In this document: positions 12,570 through 24,375 of the stretch, in pieces
Position numbering within the stretch: position 1 is the stretch's first letter
How the letters are laid out: the number at the start of each line of letters is the position of its first letter
Source: Laguncularia racemosa
Taxonomy: Eukaryota > Streptophyta > Magnoliopsida > Myrtales > Combretaceae
Assembly: GCA_037954665.1 (NCBI GenBank)
Contig: JBBMOL010000096.1
Location: forward strand, 1,674,001-1,738,000
Direction: 5' to 3'
DNA: 64,000 nucleotides
Position numbers and translations under genes: made by a program
The notes under the pieces: model-generated
Told to the model about the DNA's origin: nothing
Database searches by the model: none
The model's input: only the letters and a program-made list of their open reading frames with translations

Positions 12570-13140
12570 TCACAAGCTTCCCATGGTTTTTGTGGAGTTA
12601 AAACCACCTTTCTTTTGTTTAGAACAAAAGAATATTGGTTCTTGTACCCATCGTACATAACCTTCCTGTCAAATTACCATGGTCGCCCTAACAATATGTG
12701 GCTAGCCTGCATAGGTACCACATCAGACATAACCTCATCTTTGTAGCTCCCTATAGAGTATGCTATAAGTACCTGCTTAGTCACCTTAACCTCCCCACAA
12801 TCACTCAACCACTACATTCGATATGGTCTAGGATGCCTCACTACTTTCAACTGCATCTTTTCTACTAGCAAAGTGCTAGCAACATTAGTGCAGCTGCCAC
12901 TATCGATTATCAAGCTACAGACTTTACCCTGCACATGACACCGTGTATGAAAAATATGTTTACGCTAGATCCCCTCACCATCTTCCTGAGGTTGTACACT
13001 AAGTACTCTCTTCGTGACATACAACTCGCCACTTACGGGTCCCTCTAAGTCAACATCCTCATACTCCTGCGATGATGACTCCTCCTCCTCCTCAAAGCTC
13101 ACACTTTCTACATTCCCACTATCACAAATAATCATGGCCC
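12570..13140 (-). pseudogene. Aspartic protease of gypsy element
   Basis: The minus-strand translation contains SLIIDSGSCTNVAS, the retropepsin active site (DSGS at 12893-12904), then SHILLGRPW near 12690, the second conserved block, and YSFVLNKRKVVLTP. A stop interrupts the region before and after the second block. Confidence 0.85.
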
Positions 13141-14143
13141 TCTAATTTAGACATTGGAATGCAATGTGCCCAAATCCCTGACACCTAAAATACTTAATAT
13201 CTCTCGTCTTGGAAGGGGGTTTAGTGTCAGTCTTTCCCTTAAGTGTAGCAATTGGATTCTTAGCCCTCACGTCCTCCTTAAGCTTTGAATCAGTAGAGTT
13301 TTTTTTTTCCACATAGACTTCCATGGAGCTTTGGAAGTCGAGCTAGTCCTCTACTCACTCCTGTATTTTAACTATCGCTCTACTTTAATAGCTCTATGCA
13401 GTAACTCTTCCATATCTAAGTAATGGTGAAGATCTACTACATCAGCTATTTCTCTATTCAACCTGCTGATGAATCTAGCCATATTGGCCTCATCATCCTC
13501 CTCAATTCTCACCCTAATCATGGCTATCTCTAACTTTTTGTAATAATCCTCTATACTGTTATTCTCCTGAGTTAACCCTTAGACTTTCCTAAGTAAGTCC
13601 CTATGGTAGTGACTGGGAATAAAACGCTTCTGCATGATAGTTTTCATCTCCTCCCAAGAGCTAACAGGTCACTCTCTATACCTGCGCCTATTACGCACCA
13701 ACTGATCCCACCACACTCTGGCGTAATCTGAAAACTCTACTATAGCCAATTTTATCTTTTTTTTCTTCAGTGTAGTTGTGACATTCAAACACATGATCCA
13801 TTTTTCTCTCCCACTCTAAATCATTCTTTCCCTGAAAGGTTGGGATTTTTGATTTAACACTTCCTAAATTACTATCACACCTCTGGATACTTCCCCTATC
13901 CCTCACGTGTTGGTAATCTCTAAAATCAGATTTCTCCTCTTCATCTATCCTAACTCCTTCCCTATTCTATCTACCTACTCCTCGCCTGACAGTGATACTG
14001 CTAGACGGTTCCCTACTCCTTTCCATCCTATCCATCCTGTCATAGATCTGCTCTAGTTCACCCGTTAGGATCCTCTTCATCTCCCCCATCAATTCCTCAA
14101 ACATCACTCAACTTTCTCCTCCATTAGTGTTCTGTCCCGACAT
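13141..14143 (-). pseudogene. Gag of gypsy element
   Basis: A minus-strand ATG at 14141-14143 opens MSGQNTNGGES followed by a stop. The capsid domain has IPTFQGKNDLEWERKMDHV and VFECHNYTEEKK, then ANMARFISRLNREIADVV. A CCHC zinc knuckle (FRCQGFGHIAFQC) ends the protein near 13145. Stops and a frameshift near 13700 break it. Confidence 0.88.
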
Positions 14144-14803
14144 AATTCTAAAAATTTACAGCAAATTATGATCAAAATTACAAAAAATATATAAGTATGT
14201 TCCTCACACCCACTCATGTATTGCTCACAAATGATATACTTACAATTCCACTCGTGTATATCTCTCACAAAATATGATCTCACAACCTACTTTTTGTAAT
14301 TCTTTTGCTAGGAACTCAATTTAGAACTCCTAAACTCAAATTACTAAGTCAACACTAATGATTACTAATTAGTTCCAAGTCATGGTGTAAGAAAGGTCAC
14401 GTATGAATTTCTAAGAGATATGAGCAAGTTATGTACTACTAATTTTGGAACAAATCAAAACAATTCCTTAACAAGAAATTCAACAAATTTGCATCGAATC
14501 TACAAAATTATGGAATGTAATTTTGGATACAAGATTTAGAAAGACAAGATACAAATTGCGATTGGAATTGGAAAGTGAATTTAGCAATTGAATCGTAACT
14601 TGCCAAAACTAGAATTCTTTCTTTTAGGAGATTTCGGTTCTTGATTTTTTATTTTTTATTTTGCAACCGAATTGATTTTTTTTTTCTTTTCTTGTAAGTA
14701 TACTTTTTTTTTTTTTGAAGATGAACTATGAACTAAAAAACAGTTGAGAACCTTAGATGTCGTCAGCCCTAATGGATTGTGAAGACCAAACAAGAATGAA
14801 TTT

Positions 14804-15080
14804 TTTTTTTATGACTTCTAACTATGAATATAGAAAATACAACAGACGAGTATGGAAAAGAACAACAAAATTTTTTTTTATACGAATTTCTAACTATGAA
14901 TATAGAAAAAACAATAGACGAGTATGGAAAAGAACATCAAACGAATATGGAAAAGAACAACAGATGAATATGGAAAACACAATAGACGAGTATGGAAAAG
15001 AACAACAGACGAATATAGAAAAGACAACGGACGAGTATAGAAAAGAACAATAGACAAATATGAAAAAGAACAACAGATAA
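14804..15080. repeat. Tandem repeat in the gypsy leader
   Basis: About ten degenerate copies of a roughly 23-base unit like GAATATGGAAAAGAACAACA lie here. A 70-base higher-order duplication is also visible: 14804-14870 is repeated at 14871-14942, each starting with a T-run followed by CTAACTATGAATATAG. It sits between the primer site and gag of the minus-strand element. Confidence 0.85.
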
Positions 15081-15120
15081 ATTAAAGAAAAGGATATAAT
15101 TTACTTGATTCAAGAAGTCG

Positions 15121-15134
15121 AAGCTCTAATACCA
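15121..15134 (-). other. Primer binding site, initiator Met-tRNA
   Basis: On the minus strand the site reads TGGTATTAGAGCTT two bases inside the 5' LTR. The consensus complementary to plant initiator Met tRNA is TGGTATCAGAGC, so one of twelve bases differs. Confidence 0.85.
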
Positions 15135-15136
15135 AA

Positions 15137-15832
15137 TGATGCGTGAAACCCTAGGTATGTTAAACCTAGAACCCTAACGATGATAGTTGGTTTCAATTAC
15201 CCTAAGGATCGTCTTAAATAAGCGATGCGTAACTAGACCCCAATCAAACCCGTTGACTGTAACCTAAGTTATCAAAAGTTATTCCTAATAATTCGGTTAA
15301 GAATCCTATGGAAAAGTTCTTTTGCAAAAGAACAAAAAGAGGTATTTCGTATCTCAAGAAAAAGATGTGTTTTCATATATCAAAGTTAAGATATTCTTCA
15401 TAGCCAACCCTTGCACGACTTATATAGAGTCATACAAGAATATGAAAAACCTAAGTTACCTAATCTATTTGTTTTCTTATCCTCATGTAATCGAGTAAGC
15501 AAATAAATAATATAAATTACAAACCAAAAAAAATACTAAAAAATATAACAATAAACCCACAAATTCTCTTTCCTATTTCGGTTCAATATATAATATTTCT
15601 TATTCTAAAACTTCAAATCCTTACTTTTTCTTCCATGGAAACATGAATTACATTAATAGGTGTTGGTCCTCCTTTCATGTAATTTGATTCCTTGGCTTAT
15701 AGGTCCATAACCAGTCCTTATAGAGCATCATTCATCCTCTTTGCTCTAGCTCGGGTCATTGGTCCCCCAATTCCTTGCAATGGATCTTACGTCCTTGGCT
15801 TTGTCTTCTTAAGTGCTAGATGATCCTCATCA
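15137..15832 (-). repeat. 5' LTR of gypsy element
   Basis: It begins TGATGCGTG and ends CATCA, and is a copy of 11271-11963. Target duplication TGAGG follows at 15833-15837. Confidence 0.92.
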
Positions 15833-17599
15833 TGAGGTCTCCCCTTGGGCTGAGTGATAGGATGTGCATTGGCTCCTAATCCAACTCATCCCCTATGGGC
15901 ATGAAGTCCATCCTATACGTTTAATCTTGATGTGTCCATCTATACCAATCGGGTATAGAATGCATCATATCAAGCCTAAGCGAGGTAGCCACTACATATG
16001 CGTAGGAGCATGGCATTCTGTATATTTTCCACTTTTAGCAATTGCATATGCTGTATACAAAGTCAACAACGTACGTTCGGCCCCCTCCCCTTAACTCACT
16101 GGCAATGCGACGACTACTGGTGAAGACTTTAAAAACTTTATCATGCCTGTTGTAATCGATGACCTTGTGGTTGCTAGCTCATGAACTCTATCAGTCGATT
16201 TTTTCGATTACATATTTAGTGAAAATTCTACCCCTTGCTATATTCTTCAATGCCTTTGTACGCTTCTGGACGATGTACTCGATGCAGTTGTAGAACGTTT
16301 TCTTCACCAAAGCAGTCACAAGTAACCCCCGAGCCCCCTTCAACATGGAATTATAGCTTTCAACAACATTAGAGGTTATATACCCAAATCGATAGCAACC
16401 GTCATAAGCTAGTGCCTACATATCCAACGGTACATCATCAAATCAATCTAACTCATCCGGCTAAATCATCCCCACTTAGTCCATCACATAATTCCACTTG
16501 CAAGATTGTGCTTGCAACCCGACATATGTGACCAACTTCTTACACTAGGTGTTTTTATGTGTTGAGTTGAAGTTACTTGCAATGTGTCGGAGGTAAAACC
16601 ACCACACCACAAATGGAGGCCACCATCCATTCGCTTCTTCTCATACTACTAATCCGATGCCTATGTGTCTATCCGATATGAGGCAAATGGTTTCACGACC
16701 TCCACGATCGTCAACAACATATTCCTACAATTTCCTCAAAAACCAGCCTTATGTCTAAGCTTTCTCCCGATCAACCAAAGCGGATGCCAGTGAGAGTATG
16801 GTTGTTGCCATCAATGCTACAAGAAACTAGCAACTTATAGGTGTACTTCCCATACAGAAAAGTGGCATCAATGGTAACAACAGGTCTAAGGAATCACCAC
16901 ACTGTGATGCACGACCCAAATGCCCATAATACCCACTTCAAAGTAAACATACCGAAGGTGCTCGATTTGCTCCACCCCCAATATATTTGTGTTCTAGGAT
17001 TTGTATTTTCTATTGCATTAAGGAGCTTTAGCAGTTCATCGTAAAACTTCTCTCAGTTCTCGTACACGAGCTCGATAGCCTGTTTCTTTCCCTTCCAAAC
17101 CCGTCTTCTACTGATCCTATAGCCAAATTCCTGTTCGACAACAAAAGTCAACTCGGCCACCTTCATATCAAGATTGTTCCTAAGAAGATTTACAAATTGG
17201 CTGGTAAGGAGATTACAATCTAGCTATAGGTGATCCTGACTAATTAGTGGGTTATTGCATCTACGTAGACCCTTAAATCTTATCACCACAAACATGCCCT
17301 CCAACTTCTTCTTTTGGGGCCAAAGCCTCCATTTATAATTTTTGTCCCTTCTCAAACAATAAAAAGACCACAATAGTGGACTAGACTCTACAACAGTGAA
17401 GTTGCAATGGTTCTTCACATGGTAAGACTTCACTGCTTGAATGACATCTACTTTTGTCCTAAATCTCATGCCTTTATAGAAATTGCCACTATTGCTCGAA
17501 CTAATGCAAATATTGGTTTACTCCTGCTCGAAATAAATGTAACCACTATCGTCCCCAAAATTGTAATACATAATAGGATCTCTAACTACCATAGTTAGT
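15833..17599 (-). pseudogene. MULE-1 transposase, central part
   Basis: On the minus strand the frame from 17469 reads MRFRTKVDVIQAVKSYH and then ESSPLLWSFYCLRRD, the N-terminal MuDR-type DNA-binding region of Mutator-like transposases. It is followed by NNPLISQDH and near 16900 by VVTIDATFLYGKY, which holds the first catalytic Asp of the DDE domain. More than ten stops follow, so it is inactive. The segment matches MULE-2 at 53900-55349. The Athila-like element cuts the gene at 17600; its 5' part continues at 27487. Confidence 0.9.
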
Positions 17600-19046
17600 T
17601 GATGGGTCATTTATCCAATCGTATCAAATTATAAATTTATAAACCTAAAGAAATCTAACGACCTAGCTAGGCAAGTGCACCTATTTAATGTAGTATAGAT
17701 TACAACGGGTGCCATCCTTAAGGATCTTAGAAACAAGTACTAGTATTACCATTTTTCTACTATCTAATATAAATTTTAATGTGAGATTAATTAATTAAAT
17801 TACTAATTAACTAATCTAATAACCCTAAGATTAATTATAACATTGTAATAAATAAATTCAATCATAAAGACATACCTTTCATCTTGATCCACTTTAAACC
17901 CTAGCTTTCTTATAATAAGGTTTTGATTAATTAATTGTTTATGCTTTGCATTGCAAGAATTCTCAATTAAACTAATTACTTCCTCAAGTTAATTAATTAA
18001 TAACCTTATATAGAATAGTAGAGACCTCTCCCTCACTATCGCCCTATAAGATTTCATTAAGCTCACAATTCCCAAATAAAGATTAAGTCTTTATGTGGAA
18101 AATTGAAGTCTTCCTACCTTTAGGTAAAGCATGCAATCTTTTTATTCATGAAGATCTATCCTATTAAATGAGACCTCTCTCTATCTAACAAGAATCATAC
18201 ATGTAATCAATTCGTGCACACAAATTAATTGCATATCAGTAAAACACATGAATAGATACAAAGACATAAACGTTTAATTAATCAATAAGTAATTCAATCA
18301 CATGGTTTACAGTTTCACAAGATGAAGACCATATAAATCTATTCCTCCATAGAATCTACAATAATAACAAGAAATCTAGAGAAGTAATAATGATTCATGA
18401 TGAAAAGAATAAACTCTCGTAATCATTTTGTGATTTCCAATGATGCTCCAGCGATTTTGCTCTCCAAAATGTGTGAATTTGCTCTTCTAAGGTTTTTAGA
18501 GTGGCTATGAGAGAAAATAAAATTAGATCCCTAATTTTTGTAATAAAAGAGAGTATTTATAGTTTAGGAAATATTGTAGCATGCAAAACCTAGTGTACAT
18601 TGGTGCTCAGGGCCGTATACTCTAGAAAAACGTAAAATTTTGATGTTTTGGGTTTTGCATGGTCGTGCTCGAAGTTGCGCACTCCGAATTCCTACAGTTT
18701 CTTCTCTAAGCAAATTTCCTGCTTCAGCACTATTCTCTACACCACTTGTGTAATAGATAGGGCACAATTTCACAATGCATTTTGATCACTTTTTGCTCTC
18801 CAACACTGGCATCGACATAGCCATGCTAAAGGTTGTGCACATGTGAAAATCACCTTTCCTCATATTTTGTCAGATTTTACCTCATTTTCACTCGAATCTT
18901 CTTTAAATCTTTAATTTGCACTCTTTAAACCTTGAAATTGAATATTAAGCACTTAAGTATCTTTTTCTTAATAAATTCACATAAAATTTATAAAAAAAAA
19001 ACATATTCAATAAATACTATAAATAATGTTCTTTTAACACTTATCA
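17600..19046 (-). repeat. 3' LTR of Athila-like element
   Basis: It starts TGATGGGTCATTTATCC and ends AACACTTATCA. It matches the split LTR at 23991-27486, with about 7% difference by eye over the first 280 bases. The purine-rich stretch expected before a 3' LTR (minus strand GTGAGGAAGTT) is at 19047-19057. Confidence 0.92.
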
Positions 19047-21060
19047 AACTTCCTCACACTTAAACATTACTTGTCCTCAAGCAAACAAACTAAGAACAAC
19101 AGAAAAACTTTATCAAAAATTATACTCATTATAATCTTTAAATCACAAGCAACATTCTTTACTCAATTAATTCTTAGTGACTCGTTAGTGCCTATTGCTC
19201 AAACCTACCATAATTGTACTTGGTATACAGTAGTTAGACTTTTCATATTAACCCAAGCAAGTTAAACCAGTATCCTCACTATTTAGCAACCGCTTTCAAA
19301 GTTATGACGGAAATAACAAATCAAATAAAACCTAAGTTGCTTAGTTGCATTTCACCACTTACCAAAAAGTATATAAACCATTTAACTATTTTGCAAAGCT
19401 CACAACAATAAGTGAAAGTATATGACATCTATTATTTCCTAGATTATTTTCCTTTTTTTTTCAAGTCTCCTTAATTTTTATTTTTTTTTTTGCATTTAGA
19501 TAAAACTAAGTAACCCATGTAGCGGGCTTTTAGCTAATTATCTCGGGCTCATCACTCAAGTTAACAGACGTTATTCCCTTGATGGAGGGCGTCCCAACGA
19601 GCTTATTTACTCGAGTTACAAGACTCGATGAAATTCTCTTTTTAATATCCCTTAAAGTTATGGTAATTTTATCAATTAGTCGATCCTATGACAGACGACC
19701 TTGGGTGACCATGTTTTAAAAGGACCCCATCGAACCTCTCTTACCTTAACACATAGGAACTCGATATTGATATTTATTATTTTCAAAGAGATTGTTTCAA
19801 GAAAAATTACCAAGTTAATAATTTCACATGCCCCTTTCACAAAAAGTTGAGAAAGCTCTTAAAATGATTAAATATTAAATATACTAGCTAGTCAACTTAA
19901 AAACACAACTAATTCACTTGAAATTAAGGATTTCTATTTACTTCATAATTCTAAATTTAGCTATTAAACAGCAAATAGATTTACTCACTTAGATTTCATC
20001 CTAAAACTTTAGCTAAGTATACTAAGCCTAACAATAGGTGAGTAAGGCACACAAAGTCACTACTTTTAGATATGTGTGAATAAGAATACTATTTTTATAA
20101 TTTAATGAGTATAATTTCAAGGTTTCCACTTTTCAATAGTAGAAAATCAAGATTAAAGTTCAATTGCAAACTTGTAAATGGGGAAAATTTTTATCAATAA
20201 GAGCATAAGATACATAAATAATTCAGAACCCCATTTCTTCTATCTTTATATCCCTTCCCCACACTTATTTAAGACATTGTCCCTAATGTCTTTCCAAAGT
20301 AAGCACACATAAGGGAAAGAAAAGAGATAAAAGAAAAATTAAGAAATAAAAGAAAAAAAAAAACACTAAGGACTTCTTTGATTATCAGCATGTGCAAGTT
20401 TGAATTCCAGCAAAGCAAAAGTCGTACATCATCAAACTTAAAAAAAAAAAAAGAAACGAAAACACTAAACTAAAAAATAAAATAAATGTTAGCTTATCCT
20501 AGTCCAAAGAATAAAACATTAAGCAAACTCAAATAAAGAGTCTTTCCATAAGAGAGCTTAATTAATTACAAATCATATGTAGAAAATAGAACAAGGGGAG
20601 AAATAAAAGAAATAATGAGAGAGGAAGGAAAACACAAATATATATACATGGAAACTCTACCCCGATTTCTGCATGGCCGTGCTCGGGGTCGTGCAGGGCT
20701 CAAACAAGTGTCCAAAAGCTCCTCTTCATGTGTGCACTTCTCTAAGCACTGCTTGCGCTCAAGGTTATGCAGATGCTTAAAAAGTGTATAGAAATTAAGT
20801 AAAAACTTTCCAAGCTATTTGATCTATGTGTCTGTTTAGTGTGCACCTTGACATAAGTGAAAGAGTAGGAAAATAATTTACCAGTTACACTTGAGAAGTA
20901 AAACTTGAATTTTCTTACTTATCATTTATGTTTCCCCACACATAAGGATTAACTCTCGTTCTCTTCAAGTAAGCTCACTTACTCCCCCACAAATCTTCAA
21001 TTTTTTAGCAAGAAAGACTTAAGATAGTGAAATAAAAATGAAATAAAAAGAACTTAACAT
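19047..21060 (-). other. AT-rich 3' spacer of Athila-like element
   Basis: Two kilobases between the pol tail and the 3' LTR. Athila elements often carry an env-like or noncoding spacer here. I see only short open frames and A-runs (20335-20480), and no env-like protein. Confidence 0.6.
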
Positions 21061-21485
21061 ACCTAGATTAGTCATGAGTTGCCTCTCAAGAAGAGCACTT
21101 TTTTAATGTCATTGGCTTGACATCCTTCACTTTATTTAGCTAAATATCTTATACTTGGAGTATAAACTCCTCCCGATATTCATGTTCTCTTCCATCTCCT
21201 CTGTACAGCTTCAATCTATGGCCATTCACTTTAAAATCATCATGCTCTCGGTGTTTAAGCTTCACTGCACCATGTCAAAAGACCTTCTTGACTACAAAAG
21301 GACCAGACCATCTTGATTTCAATTTTTTGAGAAAAAATTTTAATCGAGAATAAAAAAAAAAAACACATGATCCCCTTCCATAAACTCCCTTGGATGGTGA
21401 ATTTGCATATCATAATATTTCTTCATATTCTCATATGCTTGCCTTCTCCACTTATCTCCTTGAGGTGTAACTTATTCTGTAGCAT
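21061..21485 (-). pseudogene. Integrase C-terminal tail of Athila-like element
   Basis: On the minus strand this reads AYENMKKYYDMQIHHPREF, then SRWSGPFVVKKVF and VNGHRLKLYRGDG, which is the integrase C-terminus typical of Athila-type gypsy elements. It follows the protease frame at 21490 with only a few bases between, marking the deletion joint. Confidence 0.85.
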
Positions 21486-21489
21486 TAAG

Positions 21490-22179
21490 CTACTCAATGA
21501 ATGCCTCAACCTCTAGGTTATCCATATCTTTCTCCTCTCCTTGTGACAAGCTTAGTTTTAACTCATCCTTACACAAGACCTCTTCAATATGCTCATCTAT
21601 TGAGGAATTAACAACATTGATAGAATAGCATGAATCATCAACACACATGGAGTTTCCCATGGCTGCAACCATCTTAATTACCAACTCTTCGTCTCCTATT
21701 TTCAATATAAGCTTGCCTTCTTGTACCTTAATCACTGCCCTAGTAGTGGCAAGGATTGGTCTTCCAAAGATTAAGGGCATATCCTCGTCATCATCCATGT
21801 CTAGAATCACAAAATTAATAGGGTATATGAAGTTTTCTACCTTTACCAAAACATCCTCAATGAGCCCCTTAAGAATTTTCACAAATCAGTCAGCAAGCTG
21901 CAAACTCATTCTAGTAGTCTTTAGGTCAGCTAACCCTAATTTCTTGAAGAAAGAGTATGGTTTTAGATTAACACTTGCCCCAAGATCGGCCAAGGCTTCA
22001 TCCACTGAGATGTCACCAACTAAACACAAAATAGTGAAGCTACCTAGATCCTTTAACTTTAGAGAGAGTTTATTTTGAATGATAGATGAGCAACTTGCTC
22101 CAACTTCTATTGTAGAAACATTCTCAAAGTTATGCTTATTGAATAGGAGTTCCTTAAGAAACTTAGCATATTTTGGCAT
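21490..22179 (-). pseudogene. Protease region of Athila-like element
   Basis: Two minus-strand segments, 21886-22179 and 21490-21882, hold the domain. The active-site block reads ALADLGASVNL, as in other Athila-type proteases where it is DLGAS, and the second block is PLIFGRPILATT. A stop separates the segments near 21884. The protease frame ends with EVEAFIE just before the joint to the integrase tail. Confidence 0.88.
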
Positions 22180-23960
22180 CTACGAAAGCACCTCAACAAA
22201 TGGAATATTAATATGTAGCTATTTAAAAAGTTTAAGAAATTTACCGAACTATTCCTTGTCTTTACTTTGATTGAGGCAAGCTGGATATAGAATTTTTGGG
22301 ACATACTCCTTGATAACTGGTGGTGATTTCTTTTCAATTTCTTGCTTCTCAGGTTCCACTTTTCCTTCTCAAAAGACCGACTACCTTCTTTCTTTTGCTC
22401 AAGTTCCTTTTTAATTCGCAGTTCTTTTCCACTCCAGGAGGTTATGGCGTTCACCTGTTCCCTTGGATTATTCTCAATGTTACTAAGAAGGGAACCTGAT
22501 TGCCTTTAAGACATCATCTTAACCAATTGATCAATTTGCTTCTCAAGGTTGTGGATAGAAGCCTCTTGATTTCGATGTCTTGCCTCAAAGCTTTGAATGA
22601 ATTGGCTCATCAAATCCTCTAAATTGGTTTTTTTTTCCTACTGAGGTGGCTGAACTAAGATTGGGCATAAGCTGATAAGGTAACATTTGTTGCTTTTGAA
22701 ATCCTGGTGGTGGGAAGTTAGATCTTTGGGCATTCTGATTTTCATAAGAGAGGTTGGGATGCTTTCTCATGCCTAGATTGTAAGTGTTACTGTACGGGTT
22801 ATACTGCTACTTATTTTGATTCCCAAAATAGTCTACTTGCTCATATTGCTCATAGAGGTCCATATTTTCGCTAACTTTGCCCACTTGGTGTTATAATCCT
22901 TAAGAATTCTTAAGGGTAGAAACCTGGTGACCGAGAGCTTCCATCTTTGCCACTAAAGTAGTCATGAGATCTACTTCATACTTTCCCGCTCGAAAAGTTT
23001 CAAAGATTCTTTTGAGGTCTTCGAATTCAATGTACTGCTAGCTACAGTGTCTACCAATTGACAGGTGGTTGGGTTAAGCCTATTTAAAAAGGTTTGAACC
23101 TGCATCCATGTAGGTAGTTAATGGTGTGGGCACTTTCTTAACAGCTCTATCCATCTTTGCCAAACATCGTACATGGTCTCACTATCTTATTGCATGAACA
23201 AAGTGATGTCATTCCGGAACTTAGCGGTCTTGCATGGAGGGAAGTGGTTATCTAGAAATTGCTTGACTGTATCATCTCATGTAGTTAAAGCTCCAAGACC
23301 CAATGATTAAAGCTAGTTTTTAGCCTTCCCCCTTAGTGAGAAAGGGAATAATAAAGTGCATACAACTTCGTTCGTCACCCTATTATTCTTGAAAGTCTCA
23401 CAGATTTCTAAGAACATTCAAATGTGAGCATAGGGGTCCTTATCAAGTAATCCATTGAATTGACAGTATTGTTAAAAGAGTTGAATCACCATACCTTTAA
23501 TTTCGAAATTGTTAGCCCTAATGGGGGGCTTCACAATGGTTGGCCCTGTTCTATCTAAGGTTGGTCTTGCATAATCTAGATTAGTCTTAGGTGGATCCTC
23601 AGCCATAGTCTCCTGTGTTTCCTCTTTAGTATTCTCCAGTAATCTTATCCTACTATTCAAAAATTCTACAGTTGATTCCATGTCCTTCACTGTTGTTGCA
23701 ACTTTTATAATAGACATTCCTCCCTTGATTTCCAATTATCCAAAAGATTTAACAATTGTATTCTTGCGAATCTTGTAGAGTATTCTCTCAATCTCAAGGT
23801 CTAAATTGAGAATGTTGAAAGGGAAAGTCCTTGTCATGCACTACCAAAAAAATAGCCATAAGTTAGAGTATTACAAAGATAAAGAGAGTAGAAAGAAGTA
23901 AAACAAATAAAATAAAATGACTAAAGTAACAAACAATAAGGTTTTTCCTAATATTGTTTC
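22180..23960 (-). pseudogene. Gag of Athila-like element
   Basis: The minus-strand segments include an N-terminal part with PPIRANNFEIKG (23472-23735), the conserved Athila gag entry also seen as MNNFEIKPN in the second Athila copy at 50952. Later parts at 22585-22770 and 22107-22454 match the gag C-terminal region and its approach to protease. Many stops and shifts are present. Confidence 0.8.
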
Positions 23961-23966
23961 ATTAGA

Positions 23967-23984
23967 TCCATGGTAACAGCGCCA
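23967..23984 (-). other. Primer binding site, Asp-tRNA-like
   Basis: On the minus strand it reads TGGCGCTGTTACCATGGA. The Athila consensus, complementary to Asp tRNA, is TGGCGCCGTTGCCGGGGA; 14 of 18 agree. The site is 6 bases from the 5' LTR. Confidence 0.75.
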
Positions 23985-24375
23985 AAAACTTGATGGATCA
24001 TTTATCCAATCGTATCAAATTATAAATTTATAAACTCAAAGAAATCCAACGACCTAACTAGGTAAGTGCACCTATCTAATGTAGCATAGATTACAACGGG
24101 TGTCATCCTTAAGGATCTTAGAAACAAGTACTAGTATTACCGTTTTTCTATTATCTAATCTAAATTTTAATGTGAGATTAATAAATTAAATTACTAATTA
24201 ATTAATCTAATAACCCTAAAATTAATTATAATCGCTATAATAAATAAATTCAATCACAAAGACATACCATTTATCTTGATCCACTGTAAACCCTAGCTTT
24301 CTTATAATAAGGTTTTGATTAATTAATTGTTTATGCCTTGCACTGCGTGAATTCTCAATTAAACTAATTACTCCC

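Larger units (their letters stand above)
11271..15832 (-). mobile_element. Ty3/gypsy element with internal deletion, both LTRs
   Basis: Two LTRs of 693 and 696 bases (TGATG...CATCA) enclose a 3.2 kb interior. The target duplication TGAGG lies at 11266-11270 and 15833-15837, both next to MULE-1 sequence that is continuous in MULE-2, which confirms insertion into the MULE. Minus-strand content: primer site, leader with tandem repeats, gag with zinc knuckle, protease, then a scrap of reverse transcriptase fused to the integrase C-terminus. Most of pol is missing, so the copy is non-autonomous. The LTRs differ by roughly 8% by eye over the first 210 bases. Confidence 0.93.

Noticed and set aside
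14757..15053. 98-codon repetitive frame (Asn/Tyr/Arg/Lys-rich)
   Set aside because: It is the translation of the leader tandem repeat and is antisense to the element.
14804..15080. CRISPR-like array
   Set aside because: Repeats are contiguous with no unique spacers and the genome is plant.
15864..16094. Plus-strand open frame of 76 codons, repeated at 53925
   Set aside because: It is antisense to MULE transposase; its apparent conservation follows from the duplicated MULE.
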